The notes under the pieces: model-generated
What the model was told of the DNA's origin: nothing
The model's input: the letters and a program-made list of their open reading frames with translations, nothing else
Databases searched by the model: none
From: Pseudomonadota bacterium
GTDB taxonomy: Bacteria; Pseudomonadota; Gammaproteobacteria; Pseudomonadales; Moraxellaceae
NCBI GenBank assembly: GCA_021851865.1
Contig: JAJZBU010000002.1
Coordinates: 1-64,000, forward strand
DNA length: 64,000 nt
Reading direction: 5' to 3'
Shown: positions 12,225-21,047 of the stretch, piece by piece
Numbering within the stretch: the first letter of the stretch is position 1
Layout of the letters: each line of letters begins with the position of its first letter
Translations under genes and position numbers: made by a program

Positions 12225-12872
12225 TCAGGGGAAAAGACGACTGCGCCGCCAGAGCGAGGCGGCTTCGGGCAGATAGAGCAGACGATCGTGCATGCGGCTC
12301 GGTCGCCCCTGCCAGAATTCAAAACGCCGGCCGTTCAGGACGTAGCCACCCCAGAAGTCGGGACGGGGAACTTGCAGTGGATAGCGCAGGCCTATCTGCG
12401 CCGCCTTGCTGATCATCTGTGTCCGGGAAAGCATCGGCGCGCTTTGGCGCGAGGCCCAGGCGCCGATGCGGCTGGCGTAGGGGCGCGAGGCGAAGTAGGC
12501 GTCCGACTCGGCGGCGGGCAGGCGGCTCACCTCGCCTTCGATGCGCACTTGGCGTTCCAGTTCCGGCCAGAAAAAGGTTGCCGCCGCCCGCGGTTGTTCG
12601 CTCAGCTGCTGACCCTTGCGGCTCGCATAGTTGGTATAGAAGAGCAGGCCGCGCGCGTCGATGCCCTTGCACAGAACGATGCGTCCGCTCGGGGCGCCGG
12701 TTGCATCGACGGTGGCGAGGTGCATCGCCGAGGGTTCGTTGACCCCGGCGGCGATGGCTTCTTCCATCCAGCGATGCAGTTGCTCGAGCGGATCTGCCGC
12801 CGCGCTCTCCGGGTCGAGCTCCTGTTGGCCATAGTCCTTGCGCAACTGGCTGAGGTCGGTTTTGCTGCGCAC
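12225..12872 (-). CDS. pdxH: Pyridoxamine/pyridoxine 5'-phosphate oxidase
   Basis: PdxH oxidises PNP or PMP to pyridoxal 5'-phosphate with FMN. The protein carries the family's ADPLEQ, AMHLATVD, GRIVLCKGID, FYTNYASRKGQQL, FFWPELERQVRIEG, SRP..SRIGAWAS.QS and the C-terminal FWGGYVLNGRRFEFWQG...RLHDR-like block (here SRMHDRLLY). The frame is open upstream to 13010, but similarity begins only at the region encoded from 12872. A GTG there is preceded by GAGGAG seven bases upstream and gives 215 residues, the family length. It is separated from the helical-protein gene at 12955 by 82 bp. Confidence 0.95.
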   Translation of the reverse strand: MRSKTDLSQLRKDYGQQELDPESAAADPLEQLHRWMEEAIAAGVNEPSAMHLATVDATGAPSGRIVLCKGIDARGLLFYTNYASRKGQQLSEQPRAAATFFWPELERQVRIEGEVSRLPAAESDAYFASRPYASRIGAWASRQSAPMLSRTQMISKAAQIGLRYPLQVPRPDFWGGYVLNGRRFEFWQGRPSRMHDRLLYLPEAASLWRRSRLFP

Positions 12873-12954
12873 GATCGGGCTCCTCGGGTCGACCTGGCGG
12901 ACGTAAGGATCAACATACCGGTAAAGCGCGCCAACGCCAAGTGCCGATGTGCTC

Positions 12955-13965
12955 TCAGGGGAGCAGTTGCGCGACCTCGGGGCTAGCGTAGAAGAGGCTG
13001 AGATGCGCACGCAGGCGCTGTTCCAGATGCCCCGATTGACGCAGCTGCGTCAATGCCGGCTCGATACAGGCGAGAATCTCGCGCCCGATCGTGGCGACAT
13101 CGAGGGCTTGCCGGGTGAGCACCTGTGCCAGGGGGAGGCTGCCGAGGCTGTCCGCAAGGGCATCGACGATAGCATCGAGCAAGGCGGCTGCGTAAGGCGT
13201 CTGGCGGACATCTTCCCAAAAAGTGTTCAGGATGCTCTCGGCGTCGATGAGTTCGCGTTCACCGATATAGGCGATGAAGCTGTCGAGATTGAGGTCGCAC
13301 GCCTTTTTCCAGGCTTCGATCAGCGCCTGGCGCAGGCGCGGCCCCTTGCAGGCTTTTTCGATCAGATGTTCGCTCAATTCGAGCGAGGCGCGCAGGTTTT
13401 TGGCGATGGTCTGCTTGATGGTGCGCTCGATACCCTCCTCGAGCCCACCCATGCGATTGACCATGCCTTTGCCCAGTTTCATCAGGGAAGACATGCCCGG
13501 GACTTTCTTGGTCAGGATGTTGTCTTCGAGGAGATAGTCACGGATGCCGTTGTAGAGCAGGTCCGACAGGACGTCGCTGTAGACTGGACTGGCGAGGACG
13601 GCGGTGACGACGTCGCGGCGCAGATCCTCGAGGTCGAGCAGACGATCAATCAGGCTTTCGACGTGGCGCGAATCGATCAGGTCTGCGGCGCGCGTCTGGC
13701 CTTGCAGTGGTAGGGCGAGCAGGCGCCGCGCCAGATCGAGGCTGGTCTGGCGCAGGAGCTCGGTCGCCGGCTGTTGCAGAATCTGCTGGCGCAACAGGCG
13801 TTTGATGGCTTCCAGGTCGACCAGGGTGGCGAGGGGTTGATCGGCGAGGGCGGTGACGAGCGCGTCGATTTCGCTGGGTACGGTCTGTTGTAGCTGCTCG
13901 GTCGACAGCTGTTGCAGCAGTTGTTGCGTATGCGCATCGAGCAAGGTTTGGGCGAGCGGATGCAT
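12955..13965 (-). CDS. Helical protein of unknown function, paralogue A
   Basis: This 336-residue protein appears almost entirely alpha-helical, with many Leu/Ala/Gln heptad-like stretches and no convincing signal peptide or membrane span. It shares clear features with the protein at 14954-15940: PLAQTLLDA at the N-terminus, a central HVESLIDRLLDLEDLR...SPVYSDVLSDLL block, and the C-terminal FYASPEVAQLLP. It also has a 50-residue insertion (KVPGMSSLMKLGKGMVNRMGGL and following) that the paralogue lacks. AGGAG lies eight bases before the ATG. The gene sits 18 bp downstream of the esterase gene. I recognise no enzymatic motif. Confidence 0.8.
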   Translation of the reverse strand: MHPLAQTLLDAHTQQLLQQLSTEQLQQTVPSEIDALVTALADQPLATLVDLEAIKRLLRQQILQQPATELLRQTSLDLARRLLALPLQGQTRAADLIDSRHVESLIDRLLDLEDLRRDVVTAVLASPVYSDVLSDLLYNGIRDYLLEDNILTKKVPGMSSLMKLGKGMVNRMGGLEEGIERTIKQTIAKNLRASLELSEHLIEKACKGPRLRQALIEAWKKACDLNLDSFIAYIGERELIDAESILNTFWEDVRQTPYAAALLDAIVDALADSLGSLPLAQVLTRQALDVATIGREILACIEPALTQLRQSGHLEQRLRAHLSLFYASPEVAQLLP

Positions 13966-13983
13966 CGGCGAATCTCCTTGGGG

Positions 13984-14877
13984 TCAGTTCAAGTGCGCGC
14001 GCAAAAACCGCAAGAGGTCTCGCTGGTCGGCGCGCGCTTCCGCGATGAAGGGATAAAAAATGGGCCAGACATGTGGCATGTCCGGTCTTTGCAGCAGATC
14101 GACCTGGACACCAGCGGCACGCGCTCGCCGTGCCACTTCCACGGCGTCATCGGCAAAACACTCGCTGGCGCTGCAGCTCAGCCATAGGGGCGGCAGGCCA
14201 TGATAGTCGCCGAACAGTGGCGAGGCGTAAGGATGGTGCGGGTCGGCGCCGGCGAGATAGACGTCGCGACCGGCATGCAGCATGTCGAGGGAGAGCATGT
14301 CGTCGCTCTCGCTGCAGCGGATACGGCTGTTCAAACTGTTGCTCAGGTCGGCATGGGGCGAGATGGCGATCGCCGCCGCCGGCAACGGCTGGCCTTCATC
14401 GCGCAGACGCAGGAGCAGGGAGAGGGTCAAGGCGCCACCAGCGGAATCGCCGGCGATGACCAGCTGTTGCGTCGGAAAATGCCTCAACATGGCGAGATAG
14501 ACGCTATGCGCGTCGTCGAGGGCGGCGGGGTAGGGATGCTCGGGCGCCAAACGGTAGTCCGGCAGCCAGACGGCGACATCGCAGTGGCGCGCCCAGGCCG
14601 CGCACAGGTTGAAGTAAGTGCGCGTGACACCGGCGATGAAGCCGCCACCATGCAGATAAAGGATGGCGGCGCGCGTCTGCCGCGGGCTCAACGAATCGAC
14701 GCCGATGCCCTCGACCTGGCGTAGACGATGGGTTACGCCCAAGGCCGGCAGTCGGGGCAAGAGCGAGGCATTGAAGTGGCGACGCAAATGCCGCACCAGC
14801 TGATGCGGTGTATCGGGGGACGTCTTGATCGTGTGCCGCACGAGGGTCTTGAGGACCCGGGCGCTAAGGCTGGGCAT
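13984..14877 (-). CDS. HSL-family alpha/beta-hydrolase (esterase/lipase)
   Basis: This 297-residue protein has the hormone-sensitive-lipase-family signatures: oxyanion-hole HGGGFIAG, WLPDYRLAPEHPYPAALDD, the nucleophile elbow GDSAGGALT, a probable catalytic Asp in SECFADDAVEVARR and His in DMPHVWPIF. Such enzymes hydrolyse short- to medium-chain acyl esters in the cytoplasm. No signal peptide is seen. AGGAG lies eight bases before the ATG. The gene is sandwiched between two paralogous helical-protein genes in the same orientation (77 bp after one and 18 bp before the other), suggesting a joint role, perhaps in lipid handling. The substrate cannot be told from sequence. Confidence 0.9.
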   Translation of the reverse strand: MPSLSARVLKTLVRHTIKTSPDTPHQLVRHLRRHFNASLLPRLPALGVTHRLRQVEGIGVDSLSPRQTRAAILYLHGGGFIAGVTRTYFNLCAAWARHCDVAVWLPDYRLAPEHPYPAALDDAHSVYLAMLRHFPTQQLVIAGDSAGGALTLSLLLRLRDEGQPLPAAAIAISPHADLSNSLNSRIRCSESDDMLSLDMLHAGRDVYLAGADPHHPYASPLFGDYHGLPPLWLSCSASECFADDAVEVARRARAAGVQVDLLQRPDMPHVWPIFYPFIAEARADQRDLLRFLRAHLN

Positions 14878-14953
14878 GGACGAAACTCCTGTGGTCAGCC
14901 AGGGATTTCCACACTCTAGCGGCTTGTCGGCAATTGACCATGTCTGGCCGGAC

Positions 14954-15940
14954 TCAAGGAGCGGGCGCGCCGGTCAGTAGCTGTTGCACTTCCGGGGACT
15001 CATAAAAGGGTTGCAGGATCTTGCGCAACATCGACTCGAGCATCTTCTTGCGGCGCAGCACGCGCAACACCGGTGGCGCGAAACGCAGGGCATCCTGCAG
15101 CATCATGGCGCGGGTGATGCCGAGGTCGTCGAGCAGGTCGCCGAGGAGGACCTCGCCATAGACCGAGAAAAAGGCGTCGACGCCGGTATCGAGAAGCTCA
15201 CTGTAGAAGTCGGTCTGACGCAAGTGCTGCCAGTACTGGTAGTAGATGACAAAGAAGTCCTCGACGTCGATCGGGGTGACGTAGTCGCTGATGCGGCCGA
15301 TGGCGCGATGGCGGATCTGTTCCCAGGCATCGAGCATGGAGTCCAGCCATTGCTGGTCTTCGAGGGTCTTCAGCTGTTCGCACAGATCCTGCAGGCTGGC
15401 GGTGATGAAGTGCAGCAGCAGATCGTGCATCCGGCCCTGCCAGAGGCTGCGTTTGAGCATCGGCCAGTTGCGCTGCAGGGTGTCCGGGGTATGGTTTTCG
15501 ACCCAGGTGCGCAGGCGGCGCAGCAGCATGTCGGTGAGCAGCTGAGCGAAGACCGGATTGTCCTTGATCTCATCCAGGGTGTTTTGTCGCAAGTCCTTGA
15601 GCTCGAGCGATTTCTGGAAGAGTTCGCGCACATGCGGACTGGGCAGGATGGCGTCGATACGGGTCTGCTTCTGCGCGATCTTCTCATGCAGCAGATGCGC
15701 CACGGCGCTGGCGATCTCGGGGATGGCCGAGCGCAGCTGCAGGTTGACGGCGTACTGCCGGAGCGTGGTCTTGATCATCTCCGGCGTGATGAGTTCATTC
15801 AAGCGCAGGCGCTGTGAACGGGCGAGCAAGTCGTCCAACCCATGTTCGATAAAAGCCTGCAGGCGAGGGCCCGAGAGGTCGCGCAGGATGAATCTGACCT
15901 GAGCGTCGAGCAATGCCTGGGCCAGGGGGGACGTCTCCAT
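14954..15940 (-). CDS. Helical protein of unknown function, paralogue B
   Basis: This 328-residue protein is predicted mostly helical and is a paralogue of the protein at 12955-13965. It has SPLAQALLDAQ at the N-terminus, IKTTLRQ, a central SPHVRELFQKSLELKDLRQNTLDEIKD segment with NPVFAQLLTDML, and a C-terminal FYESPEVQQLLTG. The open frame extends to an ATG at 15955. I choose ATG 15940 because GGAG lies seven bases upstream and the N-terminus then aligns with the paralogue. The C-terminal half has an aromatic stretch (DFFVIYYQYWQHL) and a basic LRVLRRKKMLESMLRK helix. No known domain is recognised. Confidence 0.8.
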   Translation of the reverse strand: METSPLAQALLDAQVRFILRDLSGPRLQAFIEHGLDDLLARSQRLRLNELITPEMIKTTLRQYAVNLQLRSAIPEIASAVAHLLHEKIAQKQTRIDAILPSPHVRELFQKSLELKDLRQNTLDEIKDNPVFAQLLTDMLLRRLRTWVENHTPDTLQRNWPMLKRSLWQGRMHDLLLHFITASLQDLCEQLKTLEDQQWLDSMLDAWEQIRHRAIGRISDYVTPIDVEDFFVIYYQYWQHLRQTDFYSELLDTGVDAFFSVYGEVLLGDLLDDLGITRAMMLQDALRFAPPVLRVLRRKKMLESMLRKILQPFYESPEVQQLLTGAPAP

Positions 15941-16221
15941 AGCGTAACTCCGCATAATCCATATCCATGGTGACGCCCATTCTATACAGGATCGAGGCGG
16001 CTGGCGACGAGGAGAGAGGCACTATCCGGGTCACGGAGAGGGACAAACTTTGTGGATTATTTAACAATCTGAAACAAATCTATCTTCTGCGTGGGGTGAT
16101 GTCGTGGTGGTTTGTGGCACACTCGGCTAAGTTTGATGCATCGGGAGCTGCGTTGTTCGGTGAGCAGCGACAGGATGTTCCGGTTGACTTCATTGACCGA
16201 CGAACGACGGAAGTAGAACCC
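15941..16221. other. 280-bp divergent intergenic region
   Basis: This is one of the longest non-coding stretches of the window, between paralogue B (minus) and the NlpC/P60 gene (plus). It contains an AT-richer patch around 16050-16085 (GTGGATTATTTAACAATC and beyond) that could host a promoter. I could not find a convincing -35/-10 pair with correct spacing for either direction. No RNA gene, riboswitch or repeat is recognised. Confidence 0.5.
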
Positions 16222-16782
16222 ATGATTCATCGTTGGCACACATCTTTCTTCACCGCTGTGATCTTGTTCGCGGCTTTGGGGTCTGCACGGGCGGATGTGG
16301 CGGCCGACGCCACGATCGGTCCGGCCGATGCGCCTGCCCTCAGCGTCAGTGAACTCGGCGCCGCCGATGTGGTCATGGAGACCCTGAGCCTGATTGGCAC
16401 GCCTTATCGTTGGGCCGGCGCCAGTCCGGAAGGCGGCTTTGATTGCTCGGGCCTAGTTTCCTATGTCTATCGTGACGTTTTGGCGCGTGATCTGCCGCAT
16501 TCGGCGGAGGCGCTCTTCCATCACGCCGGTGGCCAAAGGATCAGCCGGCAGGCGAACCTGCAACCCGGCGATCTGGTCTTCTTCCACATGGGGCGACATC
16601 ATCGCCGCATCGATCATGTCGCCGTCTACATCGGCGACGGTCGTTTCGTGCACGCGCCGACCACGGGCAGCACAGTGCGCGTCGATAACCTCGGTGATGC
16701 CTTCTGGCACGAGCATTATCGTGGCGCCGTGCGTCTGATCCCGGCACATCTCGCTCTCCGGCAAGCGTCTCCTCACGCCTGA
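16222..16782 (+). CDS. Exported NlpC/P60 cysteine peptidase
   Basis: This 186-residue protein has a signal peptide ending near GSARA and a single NlpC/P60 domain. The catalytic Cys is in FDCSGLVSYVY, the His in IDHVAVYIGDG and the third polar residue in FVHAPTTG. Enzymes of this family cleave D-Glu-gamma-mDAP bonds or cross-links in peptidoglycan. The frame is open from 15967, but only ATG 16222 places a signal peptide at the N-terminus; GGAAG lies eight bases upstream. The 3' end overlaps the convergent MFS gene by 10 bp. No substrate-targeting domain (LysM or SH3) is attached. Confidence 0.92.
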   Translation: MIHRWHTSFFTAVILFAALGSARADVAADATIGPADAPALSVSELGAADVVMETLSLIGTPYRWAGASPEGGFDCSGLVSYVYRDVLARDLPHSAEALFHHAGGQRISRQANLQPGDLVFFHMGRHHRRIDHVAVYIGDGRFVHAPTTGSTVRVDNLGDAFWHEHYRGAVRLIPAHLALRQASPHA

Positions 16783-17972
16783 GTCGTCGTACCCGAGTAG
16801 CGATGCATCTCGGGGAAATAGCGATACCACAAGGCGGCGATGAGTAGGCTGCCAAGACCACCGAGCACGATGGCTTTCTCGGCACCCAAGCATGCAGCTG
16901 TCACGCCTGACTCGAACTCTCCCAGCTGATTCGACGTGCCGATGAAGAGAAAATTCACCGCGCTGACGCGTCCGCGCATGTCGTTCGGCGTCTCCAGTTG
17001 CACCATCGCCGAGCGGATGACGACGCTGATCATGTCGCTGGCGCCGGCTGTCGCCAAGGCCAGCAGGGACAGCGGCATGCTGTGCGAGAGCCCGAAGACG
17101 ATGGTGCAGACGCCGAAGCCGCCGACGGCGACGAACATCCACCGACCGGCGTGGCGCAGGGTGTGGCGGCTGAGCCAGAGAGAGACGATCAGCGCGCCGG
17201 CCGCCGGAGCGCTACGCAGCAGTCCGAGGCCAAGAGGGCCGGCGCGTAGGATGTCATGCGCCACCATGGGGAGCAGGGCGGTGGCGCCGCCGAGAAGGAC
17301 GGCAAAGAGGTCGAGCGACAAGGTGCCGAGGAGGATGCGGCGCTCCCAGATGTAGCGTATGCCGGCCAGCATGGTGTGCCAGCGTGGCGGTGCGCTGACG
17401 CGCTGGCGTGGCCGGCGCAGAGGGGCGATGGCGGTGATGGCGCCGAGATAGAGGCTGGCGGCGCCGATGTAGACGGCCACCGGCGCGACGGCGTAGAGCA
17501 GTCCGCCGAGGGCGGGACCGGCGATGACGGCGACCTGCATGGCGGCGCTTGAGGCGCTGATGGCGCGTGGCAGGTGCTCGGCGTCGACCAGTTCCGGCAG
17601 CATCGCCGCCAGCGCCGGCGACTCGAAGGCCTTGGCGCTACCGAGCAGAAAAATGAAGGCGAACAAAAGATCGCGTCCGGGCGGCGCGCTGCGGCTGTGC
17701 CAGGCGAGGCCGAGGGCGAGCAGACAGGACACCACCTGGCAGGTCATGGCCAGTTTGCGCCGTTCGAAGTGATCGGCGGCCTGGCCGATGATCAGCATGA
17801 GCAGAACCGCCGGCATGAAGCTGATCAAGCCCACCCAGGCCAGATCCATGGCGCGGTGATGCAGCGCATAGACCTGCCAGCCGAGGGCGACGGCCTGCAT
17901 CTGGAAGGCCATGATGGTGCAGACGCGGGTGATCCAGAAACGACGGAAGGGAGCAAAGGCTGGGGCATTCAT
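16773..17972 (-). CDS. Major facilitator superfamily transporter (EntS-like)
   Basis: This 399-residue protein has about 12 hydrophobic segments. It resembles the MFS branch that includes EntS and macrolide/enterobactin exporters: an N-terminal FRRFWITRVCTIMAFQMQAVALGWQVY, a loop GQAADHFERRKLAM, a middle SAKAFESPALAAMLPELV, and a C-terminal MVQLETPNDMRGRVSAVNFLFIGTSNQLGEFESG typical of this branch. AAGGAG precedes the ATG by eight bases. The substrate is unknown; no siderophore biosynthesis genes are nearby. It is divergent from the gene at 18101 with a 128-bp gap. Confidence 0.9.
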   Translation of the reverse strand: MNAPAFAPFRRFWITRVCTIMAFQMQAVALGWQVYALHHRAMDLAWVGLISFMPAVLLMLIIGQAADHFERRKLAMTCQVVSCLLALGLAWHSRSAPPGRDLLFAFIFLLGSAKAFESPALAAMLPELVDAEHLPRAISASSAAMQVAVIAGPALGGLLYAVAPVAVYIGAASLYLGAITAIAPLRRPRQRVSAPPRWHTMLAGIRYIWERRILLGTLSLDLFAVLLGGATALLPMVAHDILRAGPLGLGLLRSAPAAGALIVSLWLSRHTLRHAGRWMFVAVGGFGVCTIVFGLSHSMPLSLLALATAGASDMISVVIRSAMVQLETPNDMRGRVSAVNFLFIGTSNQLGEFESGVTAACLGAEKAIVLGGLGSLLIAALWYRYFPEMHRYSGTTTQA

Positions 17973-18100
17973 CGGGGCGTCTCCTTGGCGATTCAGGATA
18001 TCGCAGTTGCGCCGCTTTGCCTAAAAAGCAAAATAGTGTTGGGCGGCGCGCACAAATAAGATTTAATCGCCATAGGAGGTGATGGCAAGGAGGGTGTCGG

Positions 18101-19291
18101 ATGACGCTGGCGCGGCCTTACGATGTGGTTCTGTATGGAGCCAGTGGCTATACCGGAGCGTTGGTGGCTGACTGCCTGGCGCAGTCTTGTGCCGGGGCGG
18201 GCCTGCGCTGGGCTCTCGCTGGCCGCCACCTCGACAAGCTCGAGGCGGTGCGTAGCCAGCTGCACCTGCACTCGGTGCGCGACATTCCCGATCTTCTCCA
18301 TGCCGAAAGCGGGGATGCGGGCAGTCTGCATGAGTTGGCGCGGCGCGCGCGTGTGCTCATCAACACGGTGGGCCCCTACGCCGCGCACGGCGACGCGCTG
18401 GTGCACGCCTGCATCGCCCAGGGCACGCATTATCTCGATCTTTGCGATGAGCCGCAGACGGTCGATCACCTGCGCCGCCATTGGCACCATCTGGCGGTGC
18501 GCAAAAAAATCTGCATTCTGCCTTGTTGTGGCTTCATGAGCCTGCCGGTCGATATCGGCGTGCTGCATCTGCTCGAAGGTTTGCGTCATGATTTCGGCGC
18601 CAGCTTGCGCCATCAACGGGTTGAGGTGTTCGCCGGTATCGAGGCCGACGGCGCCATCTCCGGCGGGACCTGGGCTGCCCTGTTGCAGTCTCTGGCCGAG
18701 AGCGGCTTGCCGCGCTTGCGTCGGTTTCAGGCGGCGCAGCAGCAGGCTTTGCCGGCGCGCCCACAATATCGTCAGGATCTGCAGCGCTGGGCTTTGCCCC
18801 TGGTGACCATCGATGGCGACGTCGTGCGCCAGTCGGCGCGTCTACGCGGCGATTACGGCGCCGACTTCCGTTATGGCCACTTCGCTTTGGGCGAGCATCT
18901 GCTGCCCATGCTCGGCTTGGCGGCGGGTATCGTCGGTCTGACCTTGGCGGCGCAGTGGTCACCGACGCGGCAATGGCTGCAAGGGCGTCTGCCGAGCGGT
19001 AGCGGGCCGAGCGCCGAAGAGCGTGCGCGCGGCTGGTTTCGTATCAGTCTCATCGCCCAGGTGCGGAATCGTCGCTGGCAGACGCAGGTGAGCGGTGGTG
19101 ACCCGGGCTATGGCGCCACCTCGCACATGCTGACGCAAGCCGCCCTGCTCCTGGCTGGCGGCGGTATCGCCGCCTATGGCGTGCTGACGCCGGCGTCAGC
19201 CCTCGGGCTGGCGATCATTCCGGCGCTCGAGCGCGGCGGCGTGCATTTTGCTCCGATAAGTCCCTGCCCGCCATCACCAGCGCTTTCCTAG
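18101..19291 (+). CDS. Saccharopine dehydrogenase-like NAD(P)-binding protein
   Basis: This 396-residue protein opens with YDVVLYGASGYTGALVADCLAQ, a Rossmann nucleotide-binding motif. It continues with RARVLINTVGPYAAHGDALVHACIAQGTHYLDLCDEPQ, the signature of the saccharopine-dehydrogenase/trans-acting enoyl reductase family (COG3268 type). A hydrophobic segment near 265-290 (LGLAAGIVGLTLAA) is common in this family and suggests membrane association. Family members include mycobacterial trans-acting enoyl reductases acting on lipid intermediates, and many of unknown role. GGAGGG lies six bases before the ATG. The 3' end overlaps the convergent membrane-protein gene by 4 bp. Confidence 0.88.
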   Translation: MTLARPYDVVLYGASGYTGALVADCLAQSCAGAGLRWALAGRHLDKLEAVRSQLHLHSVRDIPDLLHAESGDAGSLHELARRARVLINTVGPYAAHGDALVHACIAQGTHYLDLCDEPQTVDHLRRHWHHLAVRKKICILPCCGFMSLPVDIGVLHLLEGLRHDFGASLRHQRVEVFAGIEADGAISGGTWAALLQSLAESGLPRLRRFQAAQQQALPARPQYRQDLQRWALPLVTIDGDVVRQSARLRGDYGADFRYGHFALGEHLLPMLGLAAGIVGLTLAAQWSPTRQWLQGRLPSGSGPSAEERARGWFRISLIAQVRNRRWQTQVSGGDPGYGATSHMLTQAALLLAGGGIAAYGVLTPASALGLAIIPALERGGVHFAPISPCPPSPALS

Positions 19292-19923
19292 ATCCAGGCG
19301 AGAAGGTCGCCGAACACGTACAAAGCCAGGGCCACCGCTGTGGCGAGAGTGGCGACGACGGTGATTTGGCGGCGGCGCGAGGCGAGGTCGTGGACGGCAT
19401 AGGCGACGACGAAGAAAGGCAGGTAGCCGAGCAGCCAGATCAGCCAGGGACGGTTGGCATTCCAGCCTGACCAGGCCCACTGCAGGGCGCCGATGTGATG
19501 CAACCAGAGCTCGACCATGACGCAGGCGACGGAGGATGTCGCCGCCAGCGCCAGACGATTGGGCAGGCCGAACCAGCGCTGTTGCGCATCGTCCGGCAGG
19601 AGGCGGGTGGCGATCAGCCCCATCACGGCGAACATCAGGCTGATCTCGACATTGAGGCCGATGAGCACGGTATAGGCCGAGCTGCCGGCGGTGGACCAGG
19701 CCGGAGCAAAACCGGAGAAGTGAAAAAGGAGGCCATTGACGATTTCGTTGACCCAGTCCATGAGCCAGAAGGCGATGCCGCCGAGGACGACGTTCCAGCG
19801 TCCGGCGCGCGCCTGTTCGACATAGGCATGGAGCACGAGCAGAAGCAGGGTGATCACCGGCCACTGAAAATGATCGGGCGTTCTCAGTTGCGCGGCGGCG
19901 AGCAGCGCGGATGGAGCGAGCAT
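19288..19923 (-). CDS. Conserved-looking membrane protein of unknown function
   Basis: This 211-residue protein has about six predicted membrane helices separated by short loops. Conspicuous features are polar and aromatic residues within the first helices (HFQWPVITLL, FWLMDWVNEIVNGLLFHFSGFAPAW) and WLHHIGALQWAWSGWNANRPWL toward the C-terminus. Such Asp/Glu/His/Trp-containing helices can mark an integral-membrane enzyme, but I recognise no family motif. It starts at an ATG 110 bp before the oppositely oriented metallo-hydrolase and converges with the reductase gene. Confidence 0.7.
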   Translation of the reverse strand: MLAPSALLAAAQLRTPDHFQWPVITLLLLVLHAYVEQARAGRWNVVLGGIAFWLMDWVNEIVNGLLFHFSGFAPAWSTAGSSAYTVLIGLNVEISLMFAVMGLIATRLLPDDAQQRWFGLPNRLALAATSSVACVMVELWLHHIGALQWAWSGWNANRPWLIWLLGYLPFFVVAYAVHDLASRRRQITVVATLATAVALALYVFGDLLAWI

Positions 19924-20032
19924 GGCAGTCTCCCTAAGGCTTGCCGTTGGAAAAGACAGTGTCTATAGTCCGGATAGCGAAGATCTTGACCAAAGGCGCC
20001 AGGCGCAGATCGGCCTGTCCAGGGAGGGGAAT

Positions 20033-20935
20033 ATGTCGATGTGGCAGCGCTGCTTCAAACGTCCGGCGGCGACGGATTATCATCCGGAAGATTGTCTCGG
20101 TAGCGGCGACTGCGCCCCGGTGCAGTTGACCTATCTCGGTACGGCGGGTTTTGTCCTGCAAGGCTATGAGCGCACCTTGGTGCTCGACCCCTATCTCAGT
20201 CGCATTTCGCCCTGGCCCTTGCTGACCGCGCCCCTGTGCGCCGACGCCGCTAGGCTGGCGCGCTACATTCCCGTCGCCGATGACGTTCTCGTCGGACATG
20301 CGCATTATGACCATGTCCTCGACGCGCCCTGCCTCTGTCAGCAGACGGGGGCGCGGCTCATCGGCTCGAGCGCGACGGTCATGGTCGGTCGGGCGGCCGG
20401 TTTACCAGAGTCACAGATGCTCGCCACGCGTGGTGACGAGGACATCGCCTGTGGTCTTTGGCGTGTGCGCGGCCTGCCTTCGCGGCATGGACGGGTCTTT
20501 GGCCGCATCCCCTTTCCCGGCGACATCAGCGAGCCTCCCGCCTGGCCGCCGCGCCTGCATACCCTGCGCCATGGGCTGGTGTTGAACTGGGCGGTGGAAG
20601 TGGCGGGTTTGCGCATCCTGCACGTCGATTCCGCCGACTATATCGAGGCGTCGTTGCAAGGTCAGCGCGCCGACATCCTCTGTCTTTGCGCCGTCGGTCG
20701 CCAGTCGCGTCCCGACTACACGCGCGCGATCATCGAGCGCGTGCGGCCGCGCTGGGTCATCCCCTGCCATTGGGACACCATGATGACGCCCTTGGAGTCA
20801 CCGCCGGATCTGATACCCGGTGTCGATTTGCCGGGCTTTCTCGAGGAGATTCGCGAGGCCGGCGCCGAGCCTCTGCTCCTGCCCCTGCTCGGGCGCATGC
20901 GTTTTCGCCCAGCCGTAGAATCCGGTAGAGTGTGA
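20033..20935 (+). CDS. Metallo-beta-lactamase-fold hydrolase (UlaG/NAPE-PLD-like)
   Basis: This 300-residue protein has the zinc-binding GHAHYDHVLD motif, TYLGTAGFVLQGYERTLVLDPYL upstream, and a late HVDSADY and VIPCHWDTMM. These mark the UlaG/L-ascorbate-6-phosphate lactonase and NAPE-hydrolysing phospholipase-D-like branch of the fold. The longer frame from 19922 has no ribosome-binding site; AGGGAGGGG precedes ATG 20033 by a few bases, fixing the start. The substrate cannot be deduced. A cytoplasmic location is likely, as no signal peptide is visible. Confidence 0.88.
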   Translation: MSMWQRCFKRPAATDYHPEDCLGSGDCAPVQLTYLGTAGFVLQGYERTLVLDPYLSRISPWPLLTAPLCADAARLARYIPVADDVLVGHAHYDHVLDAPCLCQQTGARLIGSSATVMVGRAAGLPESQMLATRGDEDIACGLWRVRGLPSRHGRVFGRIPFPGDISEPPAWPPRLHTLRHGLVLNWAVEVAGLRILHVDSADYIEASLQGQRADILCLCAVGRQSRPDYTRAIIERVRPRWVIPCHWDTMMTPLESPPDLIPGVDLPGFLEEIREAGAEPLLLPLLGRMRFRPAVESGRV

Positions 20936-21047
20936 TGGCGGCGGCAAAATGCGACAGATGACAGCAGATTCATAGAACCTTTTTGTGGTAGCGGCGTTAT
21001 GCTGTGAGTAGAGGCAAGAAAACCTGTTGTTAGGAGGAGATGAGATC

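Noticed and set aside
12873-13010. A 261-residue form of PdxH starting at 13010.
   Set aside because: The extra 46 residues have no homology, and GTG 12872 has a proper ribosome-binding site and gives the family length.
16110-16135. A TGGCAC-containing stretch resembling a sigma54 -24/-12 promoter ahead of the NlpC gene.
   Set aside because: The GG and GC elements are only 8 bases apart instead of 10, and the -12 TTGC is absent.
17990-18040. A short inverted repeat (TTTGC/GCAAA) between divergent genes as an operator.
   Set aside because: Five-base arms are too short to claim; the region contains no better symmetry.
18101-19291. Assignment of the reductase as a true lysine-pathway saccharopine dehydrogenase.
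   Set aside because: The sequence resembles the trans-acting enoyl reductase branch with a membrane-like segment, and no lysine-degradation genes are nearby.
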